Positions 42,972-55,442 of a stretch of 64,000 nucleotides of DNA are shown here, piece after piece. Made by a program: the position numbers and the translations under genes. Under the pieces are notes generated by a model. The model worked only from the letters and a program-made list of their open reading frames with translations. It ran no database searches and was not told the DNA's origin. Source of the DNA: Grammothele lineata (lineage: Eukaryota; Basidiomycota; Agaricomycetes; Polyporales; Polyporaceae); NCBI GenBank assembly GCA_002150815.3, contig NDFF03000003.1, positions 1 through 64,000 of the forward strand. Direction: 5' to 3'. Positions within the stretch are counted from its first letter, which is position 1; the number at the start of each line of letters is the position of its first letter.

Positions 42972-45127
42972 ATGGGCGAAAACTGGTTCCAGCGCGAGAT
43001 CCTCCAGCCTCGCCGTCTCGCCTTCAACGTCATCTTCTACGGCCTCCACCTTTTCTTCTTCGCATATGGTTGGTACTCCCAGGTGCGCCCTCTCCCCACC
43101 CTCTCCTTCCGCCGCGCCCCCTCACCAGTGGCGTGCTCTACAGGCGACCAACAAGAAGCTCTCTGCCCTCAACGGTCTGACATGGTCTGTCTGGACGTCT
43201 CGTGGTGCCGGCCTCGTTCTCGCCTTCGACGGTGGCCTCATCCTCGTCCCCATGTTGCGGAACGTCATCCGGGTCGTCCGTCCCCGCATCACCTGGCTCT
43301 TCCCCGCCGACGAGAACATCTGGTTCCACCGCCAAGTCGCTTACTCGATGGCGTTCTGGGCCATGGTCCACACCACCGCTCACTACATCAACTTCTTCAA
43401 TGTTGAGCGTACCCGTACGCAGCTTTCTGACCCTCGCGTTGGTGAAAATCAACTCACCCGCTTTCTCCAGAGGTCCGCCCCGAGATTGCGCTCACCATTC
43501 ACTACACCCAGGCGGGCGGTATCACCGGTCATTTCATGCTTCTCATCATGCTCCTCATGTACACCACTGCGCACCACAAGATCCGCCACCAGTGCTTCGA
43601 GGCTTTCTGGTACACGCACCACCTTGCGTTCTTCTTCATGATCGGTCTCTACACCCATGCCACCGGATGCTTCGTCCGTGACTCTGCCGACCCCGAGTAC
43701 ATCCCCACGTTCCCGTTCTACGGCACGACCCACTGTCTCGGCTACGAGAGCTGGCGTTTCACCATCTGGCCCGGCATTATCTACTTTGGAGAGAGGATTT
43801 GGCGTGAGATTCGTGCGAGGCGTGCAACCCGCCTGTCCAAGGTCCTTGTCCATCCCAGCGGTAAGTTTCGTTATTATGCCCTAAAATAGCGGCGTGGCGT
43901 TGACACTGACGTGTCCATCAATCAGGCGCCATGGAGCTGCGTATCGTCAAGCCCAGCTTCAAGTATGTTGCAGGCCAGTGGTTGTTCATCCAGGTGCCCG
44001 ACATTTCCGGCTTCCAGTGGCACCCGGTATGTCCCCATCTACCATGGCCATAGCTCGTCCGCTGATCGATCATATCTAGTTCACTATCACCTCTGCGCCG
44101 GAGGACCCGTACGTCTCTGTCCACATCCGTCAGGTCGGTGACTGGACCTATGCATTGGGAGAGCGTGTTGGTGCTGGCCCTCAGGTCGTCGCTTCGATGA
44201 CCAAGGCCGCGATGAAGGGAACGGAGAAGGACGATGGTATCTATGGCACCCGTGGCGACTTCGTTGAGATCGATGCCGCTGGCCGTGCCCTCCCTTCTGT
44301 GCGCATCGACGGTCCTTACGGTGCGCCAGCTGAGGATGTCTTCAACTGCGAGGTTGCTGTACTCGTCGGTGCCGGTATTGGTAAGTCTGCCAGAGTTTTG
44401 ACGGCTGGCGTGAGTTCTAACGGGCTCTCCTAGGTGTGACGCCGTTTGCGTCTATCCTCAAGCACATCTGGTACCGCCAGAAGAAGGGGACGCTCGGCTC
44501 CCTCAAGCGTGTTGAATTTTTCTGGGTCTGCCGTGATGCACCGTCGTTTGGTTGGTTCCAGACGTTGCTTCAGGAGGTCGAGGCCGCCCAGGCTGATCGT
44601 GAGTTTGGTTTTCCTGCCGTGCCGCCCGCTGTATCTGACACTGCTCTGTCTCCTAGCCAACTTCTTGCGCATCAACATCTACTTGACGCAGAAGATCAGC
44701 GAGGACATGCTCTGGAACATTGCCGTCAACGATGCCGGCGCCGAGTACGACCCCCTCACCCTCCTCCGCACGCGCACCATGTTCGGCCGGCCGGATTGGA
44801 AGTCGATCTATGGCCGCATGAGCCAGGCGATCCAGAGCGGCCAATATCTCCCCGGTACCAACTCCCAGCTCAAGACCCGCGTCGGCGTAAGCGTTTTGTC
44901 GTTATGTACGAATATCCGACCAAAATTTGAGCTTTCTCCCTCTAGACATACTTCTGCGGTCCTGGTGTTCTTGCCAAGGCGATCAAGGAGGCCTGCCAGG
45001 AGAACAACAACGCCGCCGTTCAGTTCAACTTCGCGAAGGTGAGCCCCGCGCCCGCGCGCTCCGCCCATATCGTGCGACTTCGGGTGCTAACGTCGTCCGA
45101 CGCTTCTTTCTCTAGGAACACTTCTAA
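42972..45127 (+). CDS. noxA: NADPH oxidase NoxA (gp91phox family)
   Basis: Transfers electrons from NADPH via FAD and two haems across the membrane to make superoxide, used in fungal differentiation. The protein starts MGENWFQREI without the N-terminal extension of NoxB. Haem-ligand helices: HRQVAYSMAFWAMVHTTAH and FWYTHHLAFFFMIGLYTHA. FAD site: WHPFTITSAPED. NADPH sites: GPYGAPAED, GAGIGVTPFASIL and CGPGVLAKAI. It ends FNFAKEHF, stop TAA 45125-45127. Several introns interrupt it (first after YSQ, donor near 43083, acceptor at 43143). No EF-hands, so it is not NoxC/Nox5-like. Activity should need NoxR and Rac, encoded elsewhere. Confidence 0.95.
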
Positions 45128-45754
45128 ACCATGTCGTCAAGCTGTCGTTGCTTTGCTGAGATTCCCCCGTTCCCCGAGTTCCCCGAGGTCGTACCCGCAT
45201 GTATGATTGTTGTTGCAGATTCGAAACCGAGACGATGTCGAATCTACTATCTTTGTGCTTTAATTTAAGTTTCTTGGAGGACGAAAATGCTGGATCGGGT
45301 GACCGACGTCCCCAAGGTCCATGCTTATGGACTTCTAGCGCCGGTTATCAGGAAGACGTGAGCATGGCGATGGTAGGTTACATAACATAACACCTCTCTA
45401 AAGCAGCCGAGTTCATGGCGAGCACGGAGGTAGTATGAGGCGTCTCCAAGGAGCTGCAGGCTGTCCGGGGCTCTCGGGCGAGCGATGTAATAGGCTAAGA
45501 AGGTCAGGGCTAAGAGCTAGAACGCCCTTATGTGTATAGCTAGCTAGGCTAGTAGAGGAGGCGATAGTCTACAACAGTCCAGGGGTAGGTGTGTACGCAT
45601 ACATCATGGACAAACGTGCACAGGTCGTGAGATGCGAGGATTATGGAAATGAGATATGCAAGACGGGTCAGAGCATGTGGGTGAGTAGCAACGGGTATGC
45701 AAGGGAACAAGAGCATTGTGATATGCAGCGAGCGAACCGGAATCTAGCCAATGT
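45128..45754. other. Convergent intergenic region
   Basis: About 630 bp between the 3' ends of noxA (plus) and the third KRE6-like gene (minus). Presumed UTRs; nothing else recognised. Confidence 0.4.
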
Positions 45755-47773
45755 CTAACAGCCATCCCACTTGGAGTTCTTCGGGAAACTGTACCCGGCC
45801 TGCTCCCACGTGGTAGCGTTGGGGTTCGAGTACGCGTTAGAGTGACTGTTGATATAATCCTCCGTAGGGTGCGATTTGGGTGAGCACGATGTCGAGTCTT
45901 CGCTGATGACGTCCTCGCGCTGGTACACACGAACGTAGTCGACGAACATCTGCACCGGGAATGTGAGGTGTGCAAAGTCTTGCGCTTGGAACGACGGCGA
46001 CATGCCGAGGTTGAATATGATGTACATGGGCTCCTCTGGCACGATCCGTGCGCTGATCTGCGCGGTCGGGTCCGCGCCGATCGTGTCCGCGGTCATCGTC
46101 CACGTCTTCTGCCCGCCCGCGAACCAGGTGACGTACCCGTCCTGGCGGCTCTTCTGGTCTGACCACCACTCGAAACCGTACGTCGCGTACCCCTGCCCGC
46201 CGTAGTTGGCACTGTCGATGTCCGTCACCGCCGAGATGGCCTGCTGGAAGACCCCTCCCTTGTAAGTGTTGAACTCGGTGATCGACTCGTCGTAGATGGG
46301 CGTGACGTCGGAGGCGTTTACGAAATCATACTGGAAGTTGTAGGGAGCGACCTGGAACGATTGCGACGCCTGGCCCTGGAATCGGCTCACGTCAACCTGC
46401 GTCTCGTAGATGTCGATCTCGGGCACACCGCGTCCCGTGCTGACGGATGGCCCCGGGTGGTCCTCCCCAGAGCACGTACACGCGGATAGCTTCTGCCCGG
46501 GCAAGAAGCTAAGGGGCCCGCCACCGGTGCCGCCAGTTTGATCGACTGAGGGGTTACCGTCGTGGTCGGTCTGGTTCTTGAACGTGCCGAGGTCGCAGGA
46601 GTCATAACTATACGGCCATGTTCCGTCCGTTGTAGCGCCGTAGCCTGCGCGGGCCTTGAGAATGCGTCAGACATGAAGTTATGACGAGCGTAGCGGGATG
46701 GAAAAACGGACCAGATTGCCCATGGTCCAAGCCGCGGGCCACAGTCCGGGAGCTTGTGGACTGCCAGGCATGCTGGCACTGACCTCGACATAGCCTGTCG
46801 TGAAGCAGAACTTGTTCCATCCTTGCAGCATCCCACTCCGGAAGTTGAGGTCGTGATTGAGGACCTCTTCCATTGTGATGACGAGCTTTCCGTCTTTGGT
46901 CGTGATCTGTGCGGGGTCGTACCACTCGATGTCCTCGGTAGGCCAATAGTGTAAGTCGACCGCCTCCCAAAAGGGGTCGTCCCCTGGGTAGAAAGTACGG
47001 CCAGCGTTGTTGAACTCGTCGCTGAAAACTAGGTTGTACGTCTTGCCGTCGGTCCCGGTGCGGGTGCGAGCGTCAGAGGGCGTATCGCTGTCGATGAGCG
47101 AAGGGAGGTTGGTGAGGGCAGGGACCTGGCCCGAGCCGTTGATGCCTCCGAGGTTGAAACCGGAGATGGTAGGCGTTTGGTGGACATAATGGTCGATGAT
47201 GGGGTAACCTGCGAAGAGGATGATGATGCCTGCGCATATGACGAAGAGCGCGGAGGCGTTCATCCATCCTCTGGACGAGAATGGGGCGTAGCTTCGATCG
47301 AGGGCGGCGTCGCGGACCGGATCGGGGTTGTGAAGGGGATCGCCTAGATCGGGGTCGTTTGCGTCCCACATGAACGGGTAGGGTTGTACGGTGGCCGTCG
47401 CAGCGGCAGCGGGCACCGCGGCCTTGGGCGCCGCCTTTTCGTTGTAACTAGCGGACTCGAAGGAGGCCTCTTGCGAGGGGGCATTCGCGAACCTGGAGTT
47501 GGGGTACATGCGCGGGCCGCTGGACAGCGTCGGGTCATACGAGTACGGCCCATAACCCCCTCCGATCCGGCCTGTGGCCACGCCCTGGGTCGTATCGTTC
47601 TTCTGCGAGAGATATTGCGAGGGTGCGCGGGCATGCGATGGCTGGTAAGGCTGTTGGGTGAACGGCCGGCCGCTGACGGGTGGACTCTGGGGACTCTGGG
47701 GTACAACGTAGTACTGTCTGGAGGACGAGGCGGAGGGGTACGGTAGAGGAACTCGTCGGTGAGGCGGAGGCAT
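45755..47773 (-). CDS. KRE6/SKN1-like GH16 protein C
   Basis: Third family member, about 14 kb from the A/B pair. Largely two exons: complement 47773 to about 46712, and 46654 to 45755. Long Pro/Ser/Tyr/Gln-rich cytosolic N-terminus, then PLHNPDPVRD, anchor [78 protein letters not shown], catalytic EIDIYE (ExDxxE kept), VDYVRVYQRED and a C-terminal KNSKWDGC. It differs more from A and B than they do from each other, so it is likely the older branch. The intron has a weak donor (GTCCGT); its acceptor AAG|GCCCGC restores ARAGYG. Start at MPPPHRR chosen as the nearest ATG to the conserved region; 47883 is an alternative. Confidence 0.87.
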
Positions 47774-48239
47774 GGCAAGAGGGGGCAGAGAGATTGGCTG
47801 CGGGTGCCGTGGTGAGGGGAGAGGAGGAGGTAGAGAAGTCGAGTGCCTGGCAGTCCTGCCCTGTCGTCGCCGACCTCCCATGAGGTGGGGTGGTGGCCCC
47901 ACCGTGCCGCGCAGGCATGGCCGGAATGTGCGGAGTCGCAGAGGGAAGGACCGATGCCTGTGACGCAATAGGCACTCACATCAGCCTTCGGACGCGCTCC
48001 GGCCACAAACCTGCAAACGCCTGCGAACGCGCGACTCGGCCAGCGTCTGAGACCATGCCAAACAACGCGTAAACAAGAACAGGCGCCCACAAACCCGGAC
48101 TCGCTAACATTGCTCTTGCCATACTGTACTACCTGCGCGTGTCTATCCCTTACGGCAGGCCATTGACGCGTCTTCCACCCCAGATCCACTTCTCATCATC
48201 TTGAACTACCGTATCTCGCTCCTAGTAGCCCCGCCAAAC
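47774..48239. promoter_or_regulatory. Divergent region KRE6-like C / RecQ
   Basis: About 470 bp between divergent starts. A 281-codon minus-strand frame overlapping it is a compositional shadow. No motif assigned. Confidence 0.4.
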
Positions 48240-51127
48240 ATGTCCATGGAGGATGCCCACAAAGTGCTCAAAGACGTCTTCGGTTTCGACTCTTTCCGCC
48301 TCGAGCAGGAAGCGGTACGCGTTGCAGTATTGCTGCCACTCTGTCATGCATTGACAAGGACGACTCCAAGGTCATCCGCCGTTTGATTGTAGATAACGAC
48401 AATGCCCTCGTGCTTTTCCCAACCGGAGGTGATTAGCTTACCCTCCCTCCTAAAAAGCATAGCCGATTCTGAAAACCTAGTCCACCCGCAGGCGGGAAGA
48501 GTTTGACGTACCAGATACCGGCATTGTGCTTGGACGTGAGTGATTTGCATTGTGGAGCCACCCGAGTAGCACTAACGCGTTCCTTGATTTAGGGCTTGAC
48601 TCTAGTCATTTCCCCCCTCATTGCGCTCATGAAGGACCAAGTGGACGCGTTAGTGGCCAGAAACGTCAAGGCGGCAGCCCTTGACAGCACCCAGGGGGCG
48701 GAAAGGTCTGCGTGGATCAAGAATGAGGTTATCACGGGGTCTATGAAGATCCTGTATGTCGCACCAGAGAGGTATGTAAGTTGATCGACCCGCTATGCCC
48801 CCTCTGAATAGGGACCTGTTCACAATAGGCTCAATAATGAGGGTTTCGTCGCGATGATGAAGGAGGTCAAGATATCTCTGCTTGCTGTTGATGAATCCCA
48901 CTGCATCTCTCAAGTAGGTAATACCTCTTTCGACGGCATGCGACCGCTGATGCCCTTTGGCAGTGGGGCGCGAGCTTCCGACCTGAGTACCTGAAGATTG
49001 CTCGCTTCGCCGAAGAAATGGACGTCGAGCGCGTCCTGTGCTTGACAGCAACGGCTACTGAGTCCGTTTCCAAGGATATCTGCAGCAATTTCTACATCGA
49101 TCCTCAGCAAGGCGTCTTCCGTATTCCGGTGTATAGACCCAAGTGCGTCACCGCGAGTGCTGCGGATTAGCCCGGGTGGTACTCATGCGTCCCGAAGCCT
49201 CTCGCTCAAGGTAGAAGCCTTCCAGAACATGACACAGAAGATCAATCGCCTGGTACCCATTTTAAATGGACGCACTGGTCCGGCTATCGTCTACGTGACG
49301 CTCCAGAAACATGCTGAAGAGGTCGCAAACTCTTTGAGGACACACCAGTTGGATGCCATGATTTACCACGCCGGCCTCCCGGCAGAGGAGCGTGAACGCG
49401 TCCAGCTCGAGTTCATGGACTCCGATGCGGGCATTGTCGTCGCTACCATTGCGTTTGGGATGGGCATTGACAAATGTGAGCCCCAACGTTATACTCATCA
49501 CAGCTCTTGCTGAGACGGCTGTACAGCGAACATTCGCCAGGTGGGTTTGACACAGTTTTGTGGATGCCTTCTTTGAACCTTTTTCAGGTCATACACTTCC
49601 ACATGCCGAAGACCCTCGAGAACTACAGTCAAGAGGTCGGCAGGGCGGGCAGAGATGGGCGACGCTCGGAATGTTTCATGTTCCTCTGCTCCACCGACCT
49701 GCCTGTCCTTGAAGGGTTTGCACGTGGGGACACTTGCGCGAAACGTGACATCGAGCTTTGGATACAGGAGGTTGCGACGAAAGAACCGGCCTCAGATGGT
49801 ACTCTCGACTTCAATTTATACAAGCAGGCTAAGGAGTACGTCGCTCAGTATTCGGCGTGGTATATACTGAGTGTGTTCTTTCCGGATCAGTTTTGATATC
49901 AGGGTACGTCGTTTCTGTACCTGCAAGGTCCCTGGATGTTTGATTCACAGCTAGTAGCAAAACGTCTTGGGCCTTAGTTACGCACAATTGGAGCTCGACC
50001 ACGGTTATATTAGGGCCATCACGCCTTTCTTTTCGATATACGACATCTCCTCACGGACTGCAAATGGCATGCAAGCAGTAATGTCTGATACTTCCCCGCC
50101 AGCTGTTGTCATTAAGACGTACTGGACAAAGAAGACCAATGGCTACACGGTATGTACTCAGTTTACTCGGCGCGATTAAGGGGCACCAGCTGAAGCACGT
50201 TACAGATAGACGTGCTGAACGCTGCCCAGTATTCTGGCTTGGAACGCTCAGATATTGCTCGCAAAATCAGCATGTGGGAGTTGGATGGTTAGTATCCGCT
50301 ATGTGCGTAGCGCCTAGGGACGAAGCACTAACGTGCGCGCGCTGCGACTTCACCCACAGGCTACATCTGGACCAAGCCTTCTCAGCTTAGGAACGTGAGT
50401 ATGGCCGTGTCAATCAATAGTCTTCGCGGCGTAACCACGTTTCTATAGAGGTACATGGTCATGAAGTCAATGCCGAAAGCCTCAAAGGAGATCAAGAACC
50501 TTGCCAATCTGCTCTATCAGCGCATGGTCGCGCGGGAAGAGGAGGCTATCGAGAAGATTCGGAAAGTTATTGACTTCGCCACGAATGACGATTGTACGCG
50601 TGCTATGAGCTCTTGCCTTGCCGGAAGACTGATCAGCGCTTTGAGTAGGTATGGCTCAGAATCTCGCCGCATACTTTGGCGATCACGACGCTGTGCCCGA
50701 CGGCATGTGCGGTCACTGCACCTTCTGCACGACCGGTGCCGGCGTAGACTTCACGCCCATCGCTCAAGCTGTCCCCGACCCCAACCGAATCAAGCAGATC
50801 CTGGCTGCGTGCCCGGAACGGGACGATCCTCGGCTTCTTGCTCGCATGGCGTTCGGCATCACCTCGCCCCGACTGACGGTCGGGAAGTGGTCGTCGGCCC
50901 ATCCTCTATTTGGTAGCATGGTCGACGTGGACTTCAACGCGCTGGTGGCTGCTTTCGACGCAGAGTGCAAGAAGGCAGGATACGCAAAGGCAGTATCTGC
51001 TCCTAGCAAGGCTCAGAAGAGAACGTATTCACAGGCGAACAGTTACAGTTCATCGTCTTCCGGCCGCGGTGGTTACGGACGCGGGAGAGGCGGAAGTTTT
51101 AAACGTGGGCGCCGAGGGCAATACTGA
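48240..51127 (+). CDS. RecQ-family DNA helicase
   Basis: 3'-5' DNA helicase for recombination and replication repair in the nucleus. Start MSMEDAHKVLKDVFGFDSFR (motif 0, FR..Q). Walker A FPTGGGKSLTYQIPAL is restored by splicing at 48428-48490. Then TLVISPLIALMKDQ, DEXH box VDESHCISQWG, LTATAT, YHAGL, VATIAFGMGIDK and the QEVGRAGRDG motif VI. The RQC zinc site is present as CGHCTFC with an upstream Cys. The C-terminal tail is RGG-rich (GRGGYGRGRGGSFKRGRRGQY), suited to nucleic-acid binding. No HRDC domain was recognised. Around ten short introns. It resembles RecQ1/RecQ-like short forms more than Sgs1/BLM. Confidence 0.9.
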
Positions 51128-51498
51128 TCGATTCTTCACAGTGCTGTTAGAGCCCATGAGAAGTCTGTAGCATACTCACGTATATTGGTTGTAGCGTACT
51201 CTGAGAAGGTAGATCTGCTATCTTATTTGCTGATAGTGACTGGAAGCGTGCTTGTTCGGCGGACGGCGCTTACTGTGTTGTGACCGGTGAGCGGCGGTGA
51301 CTCGCGTACTGACGCGCGCGCGCGAGAACCGACGCGTTTCGAATGTGGCTGCCAGAGCTTCTCACTCTTCCCCTTCAACACCAGCTCCTCACACGCTGCT
51401 GTCGTCGCTCACGATCCTCCGTACCTGCTTGAATGCTTTGCACATAAAATACTGACTGGAATTACCTGCTCCAACCGACTGTTGTATCATAATCCGCC
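51128..51498. other. Intergenic
   Basis: About 370 bp between RecQ and TAF5, both plus strand. No recognised feature. Confidence 0.35.
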
Positions 51499-54315
51499 AT
51501 GTCTGCCGCAACTCCTGCGGCCTCCACTCCGGATAGAGTCTCTCCTCCCGCAAGCAGCGGCCCCGCGCCGGACGCCCCTTCAAACAATGTTTCTGAATTG
51601 GATCGCATGGTTCTTGAATACCTGCGCTCGCGCGGGTACAAAGAGCCGGAGAAGGTTCTTGAGGAAATCGAACGCACCGGAACGCCCTCGGACGACAAGG
51701 GCAAGCAGTCGGAGGCCGCGACGCCCCGTACAATCTCACAAGAGGAGCTCGTGAAGCAGCTGGCCATCTTCGCAGAGAAGTCCCCCAACGGAAAGGACAA
51801 CGCGCTCAAAGATGGCTCTAGCGTCCTGCACGAGCTGTCCACCATGGGCAACCCTCAGAATATCCAGAACCTAATCTCCAGTATTGGGCCCGTTGGATCT
51901 GAAGAAATGCTCCTGCTAGACCCCACAGACAAACACGAAGGCTTTCGAGAATTAGAATCATGGGTGGACGGCTCACTGGACATGTACCGGGTGCGTGGTT
52001 ACCCTTCATGTCCTCGAACGCGACTTACCATTCTAGATAGCCCGAATTTCGGCCCATACTGTTCCCCATATTCTGTCACTTCTATCTTGACTTGGTTCAA
52101 CAAGGTTTCCGCGAAGCTGGTGAGTAGACTCGAACGTTCATTTGTGCATACCCTAAGCATGGCGGAACGTACGCAACAGCCCAGAATTTCTGCACAACGT
52201 TCTCAACGTCACTATCTACTGTTCACCATACTACGCTTCACCACCTCTCAACCATCACGTTGCCCTACCATGTCCAAACTGACGAAGTCGCGCAGCGCTT
52301 CCGAACCGAGAAATATACCGTACGTATGAGCCGCTCTGGCTTCAGTCTCCTCATAGGTTGGTTAACGGAAGGGTTCGGTGGCGAACCTACTGGTGCGGGA
52401 GACGGGTTCTCGGGTGAGAAGGGGAAGCGGGGACGGGCTGCCGTAATGCGGGTGGTCAACAACCACCTGCGTTTTGATGGTGCGTTTGATGTCCTGTATT
52501 GTGAAGGCGCAACTCAGTATATACCCAGTCACTACTTCCTCCACAACCTCAGTATCTTCTCGAGCATGGGAGGAGTCCACAGGGTTCCTCTCGGCGGTAG
52601 TGCCGCAGACGAACGGGAGCACCAGCGACGCGAGCGCATTCAACGCTGCTAAAGGCGAGCTCAAACTCGGGCCTGCGCCCACTTCGGAAGAACTTCGTAC
52701 AGAGACCGAGCGCACTCTCAGAGAGCAGTCGCTCATCGACCACGATCCTGGTGCCCAATACGATCTGCATTTTGCGCGACCAGCACCTCCCCCTGGCCTC
52801 GTTTCACCTGCACTCTCAGATTTACCCCCTCATCCGCCATCGTTCAAGACTGTCGACGTCAAGCGTGAGGTCGAGAAGGTCCGCGATGCGCGCAAGCGGA
52901 TCAGGCTCGATCCGACTGCTCTCTCACCCACGGCTGCCAACGGACCTCAAGGTGCGATTGCTCGTGCTCGTGCTCTGCCCAGCGTATGTGCATACACGTT
53001 CCATGACGTAGGCGAAGGGTACGTTTGCGTTGGTTTCAAGTCTTGCCTTGGGCTCATGGAAGGAAAGGATTCCATGTTGCGAGTTCTCACCAGATACATC
53101 TCTTCTGGCTGCGGGCTTCTCTGAGAGCTACATCCGACTATGGAACTTGAAGGGAGAGAAGCTCAAAGGGATGCGCAGCGATTTCCAGATGAACAATGTA
53201 CGGGACGGTATGTATCGCGTTACCTGTGATGTTCACTTGGGTTCTCATGACGCTCCCGACTAGTGTCTTCATTGAATAAGACTCGAGAGAAAGGTGGCTC
53301 GACTACGCGAAAGCTGATTGGGCACAGTGGTCCCGTGTATTCAGTCGCGTTTGACCCCGTCAGTGGGTCTGCGAGTTCACCTCGATTCCTCCTCTCCTCA
53401 TCTGCAGATGCCACTGCCCGTTTATGGTCACTCGATACCATGACAAACGTCGTTGCATACAGGGGTCATCAAAATCCTGTTTGGGATGTCAAATGGAGCC
53501 CCATGGGTATCTACTTTGCGACAGCATCTCGGGATCGTACGGCGAGACTGTGGTCGACGGACAGGACATCAGCGCTACGGATATACGCCGGTCACTTGAG
53601 CGACGTCAACGTGAGTGTTGATATCATTTGGAGAAGGACGCATGCGGCTCATCTGTCAATCCTAGGCCGTGGGTTTCCATCCGAACTCATTGTACCTCGG
53701 CACCGCATCTAGTGATTGTACCGCAAGGCTGTGGGACGTACAACGCGGTGCATGCGTGCGCGTGTTTTACAGGCATGATGACATCGTATCTACCTTGGCG
53801 TTTAGTCCAGATGGCCGGTACCTGGCGACTGCCGGTACGTACTACTGGACAGCGGAAGTGAGAGTGAGACTCATGTGTGCACAGGAGAAGACTTAGCCAT
53901 TCGGCTTTGGGATCTCGGGTCAGGCCGGTGCATCAAGAAGATGTCGGGACACACCGCATCGGTATATTCTCTGGCGTTCAGCGCGGAATCTAGCCTCCTT
54001 GTTAGTGGTGGTGCGGACTGGACAGTGCGCTGTTGGGATGTCAAGGCGGCGGGCGGTTTGCCTACGAAACCTAGTGAAAATGGGACGACAGTCAATGGCA
54101 TTTCGGAGGAGCACCCGCCCGAGAAGAACGAGATGGAAAGCACAGAAACGTGAGTGTTGGGTGTGATCATTGGAGAGTCTTGCTGACTGGTTCCACTTAG
54201 AACGGACTTGTTGGCGACATTCCCAACGAAACGGACGCCAGTCATAACTGTACAATTCACACCTCGTAACCTCTGCCTAGTGGCAGGCCCGTACTTGTCT
54301 CCCGAAATGCGATAA
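51499..54315 (+). CDS. TAF5: TAF5, WD40 subunit of TFIID
   Basis: Scaffold subunit of general transcription factor TFIID (and SAGA in many fungi). LisH-like N-terminus (LDRMVLEYLRSRGYKEPEKVL), then the TAF5 N-terminal 2 domain (WVDGSLDMYR spliced to the segment with LPYHVQTDEVAQRFRTEKYTVRMSR). A linker precedes WD40 repeats whose ends read IRLWNL, ARLWSL, ARLWST, ARLWDV, IRLWDL and VRCWDV. The C-terminus ITVQFTPRNLCLVAGPYL matches the family and stops with TAA 54313-54315. Many short introns. Nothing unusual in length or motif order. Confidence 0.92.
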
Positions 54316-54384
54316 CAATAATATGTTGTTTGTTGACGAGGACGTACATAGCGCTCGTAGTCGAGAAAGAGAGTACATTATGAA

Positions 54385-54980
54385 TCAGGATTCCTCCTCA
54401 AGGCCGCAAATCTCCCGAATCAGGCTATAATCTCTGAGTGTCAACATCCTGCTGACCCTACGCTTCCCCAGCCCCCTACGCAGTTCGAGTACAGTGTCTT
54501 TGACCTGTTCGTACTTCAAGCCCATTGCTTCGTTCATTATCCAATCGAAGTTGTACGGTTCTTGCAAGTGAGCGTATCTGGCGTTGGCGAGCCGCCTCAC
54601 GAGATCAATATCTATGTCGGCAGGTTCCAGCGCCTGAATGGTGGTAGAATCGCTCTCCATGTCGTCGTCGTGGCTGAGATCACTATGGTTTCCTATGGTG
54701 TCGTTGGATGACGTAGAAGAACCCTGTGAAGAATTCTGGCTTGAGCTGTACTTCGACTCCTGCGAGTATGGCTTGTACTCTCCATCGTTGTACTCGCTCT
54801 AAAGGAGCCCGTACTTAGTATGACCAAACGGCATAGATGACTGCGGGCATTGCTCGCCTTGCGATTTCGGGCCGCTAACCACACGTCGTCCTCCCTCATT
54901 TCGGAAACGAGGGCGTCCTCCTCCCTGGCGTCCTTGGCAAAGTCATGAGCGTCGCAATCAATGAGCCCCGGTGATGCCAT
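54385..54980 (-). CDS. Small acidic protein of unknown function
   Basis: I do not recognise it. The ATG at 54980 (MASPGLIDCDAHDFAKDA) opens an exon of ~50 codons. A second exon (from about 54798) is Ser/Gln/Asn-rich (KYSSSQNSSQGSSTSSN), then acidic. It ends in a helical, basic segment (LRRGLGKRRVSRMLTLRDYSLIREICGLEEES). The junction between the exons was not resolved to the base. It converges with TAF5, with 69 bp between stops. The second exon looks like a genuine domain; the overall model is moderate. Confidence 0.5.
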
Positions 54981-55442
54981 GGATCTTGACGTATGTGCAG
55001 CAGGTAGCAGGCGGCACGCAGCTGGGGGACGATAAGTAAACACACTGGGGGACAGGGGGTATGCTGTCCTCTTATATAGACGAGAACTAGTTTGTCGGTG
55101 CTTGAGGCGACAATGGATTACTTGTAAAGGTTTACACAAAGTACATAAAGAGCACGTGTTAAGACTTTTCAAAACGTTTTATGGTCGCGCCTGGTTCGTG
55201 GCGCGTGTAGTCTCGGGCCAAGATTGGACGCGTCGCGTTACGCGTTAATGGCTGTCACGTGTAGAGCAGGCGCCCGTACGTATGCCTTGGGTTCAGCTTC
55301 CGTCCTGCCCTTGTCCTCTACCAACCACTTCGCTTCTCTCCCGCGCCGTCTCCTTTCATACACATTCTATCCTCTCGATGGAACCGGTGGGCATATACTG
55401 CTGTACCTTGAGCCTTCTGCTCCCTAACTGTGCGCTTCAGAA
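54981..55442. promoter_or_regulatory. Divergent promoter region
   Basis: About 460 bp between the small acidic protein (minus) and the unknown basic protein (plus). No motif assigned. An upstream ATG at 55282 in the plus direction is less likely than the one at 55443. Confidence 0.4.

Noticed and set aside
42415..43641. 408-codon plus-strand frame upstream of and over noxA
   Set aside because: Reads through GC-rich leader and uses noxA exons in part and out of their spliced context. The conserved start is at 42972.
47344..48189. 281-codon minus-strand frame
   Set aside because: A shadow in another frame of KRE6-like C exon 1 and its promoter; the real frame carries the Pro/Tyr-rich tail and membrane anchor.
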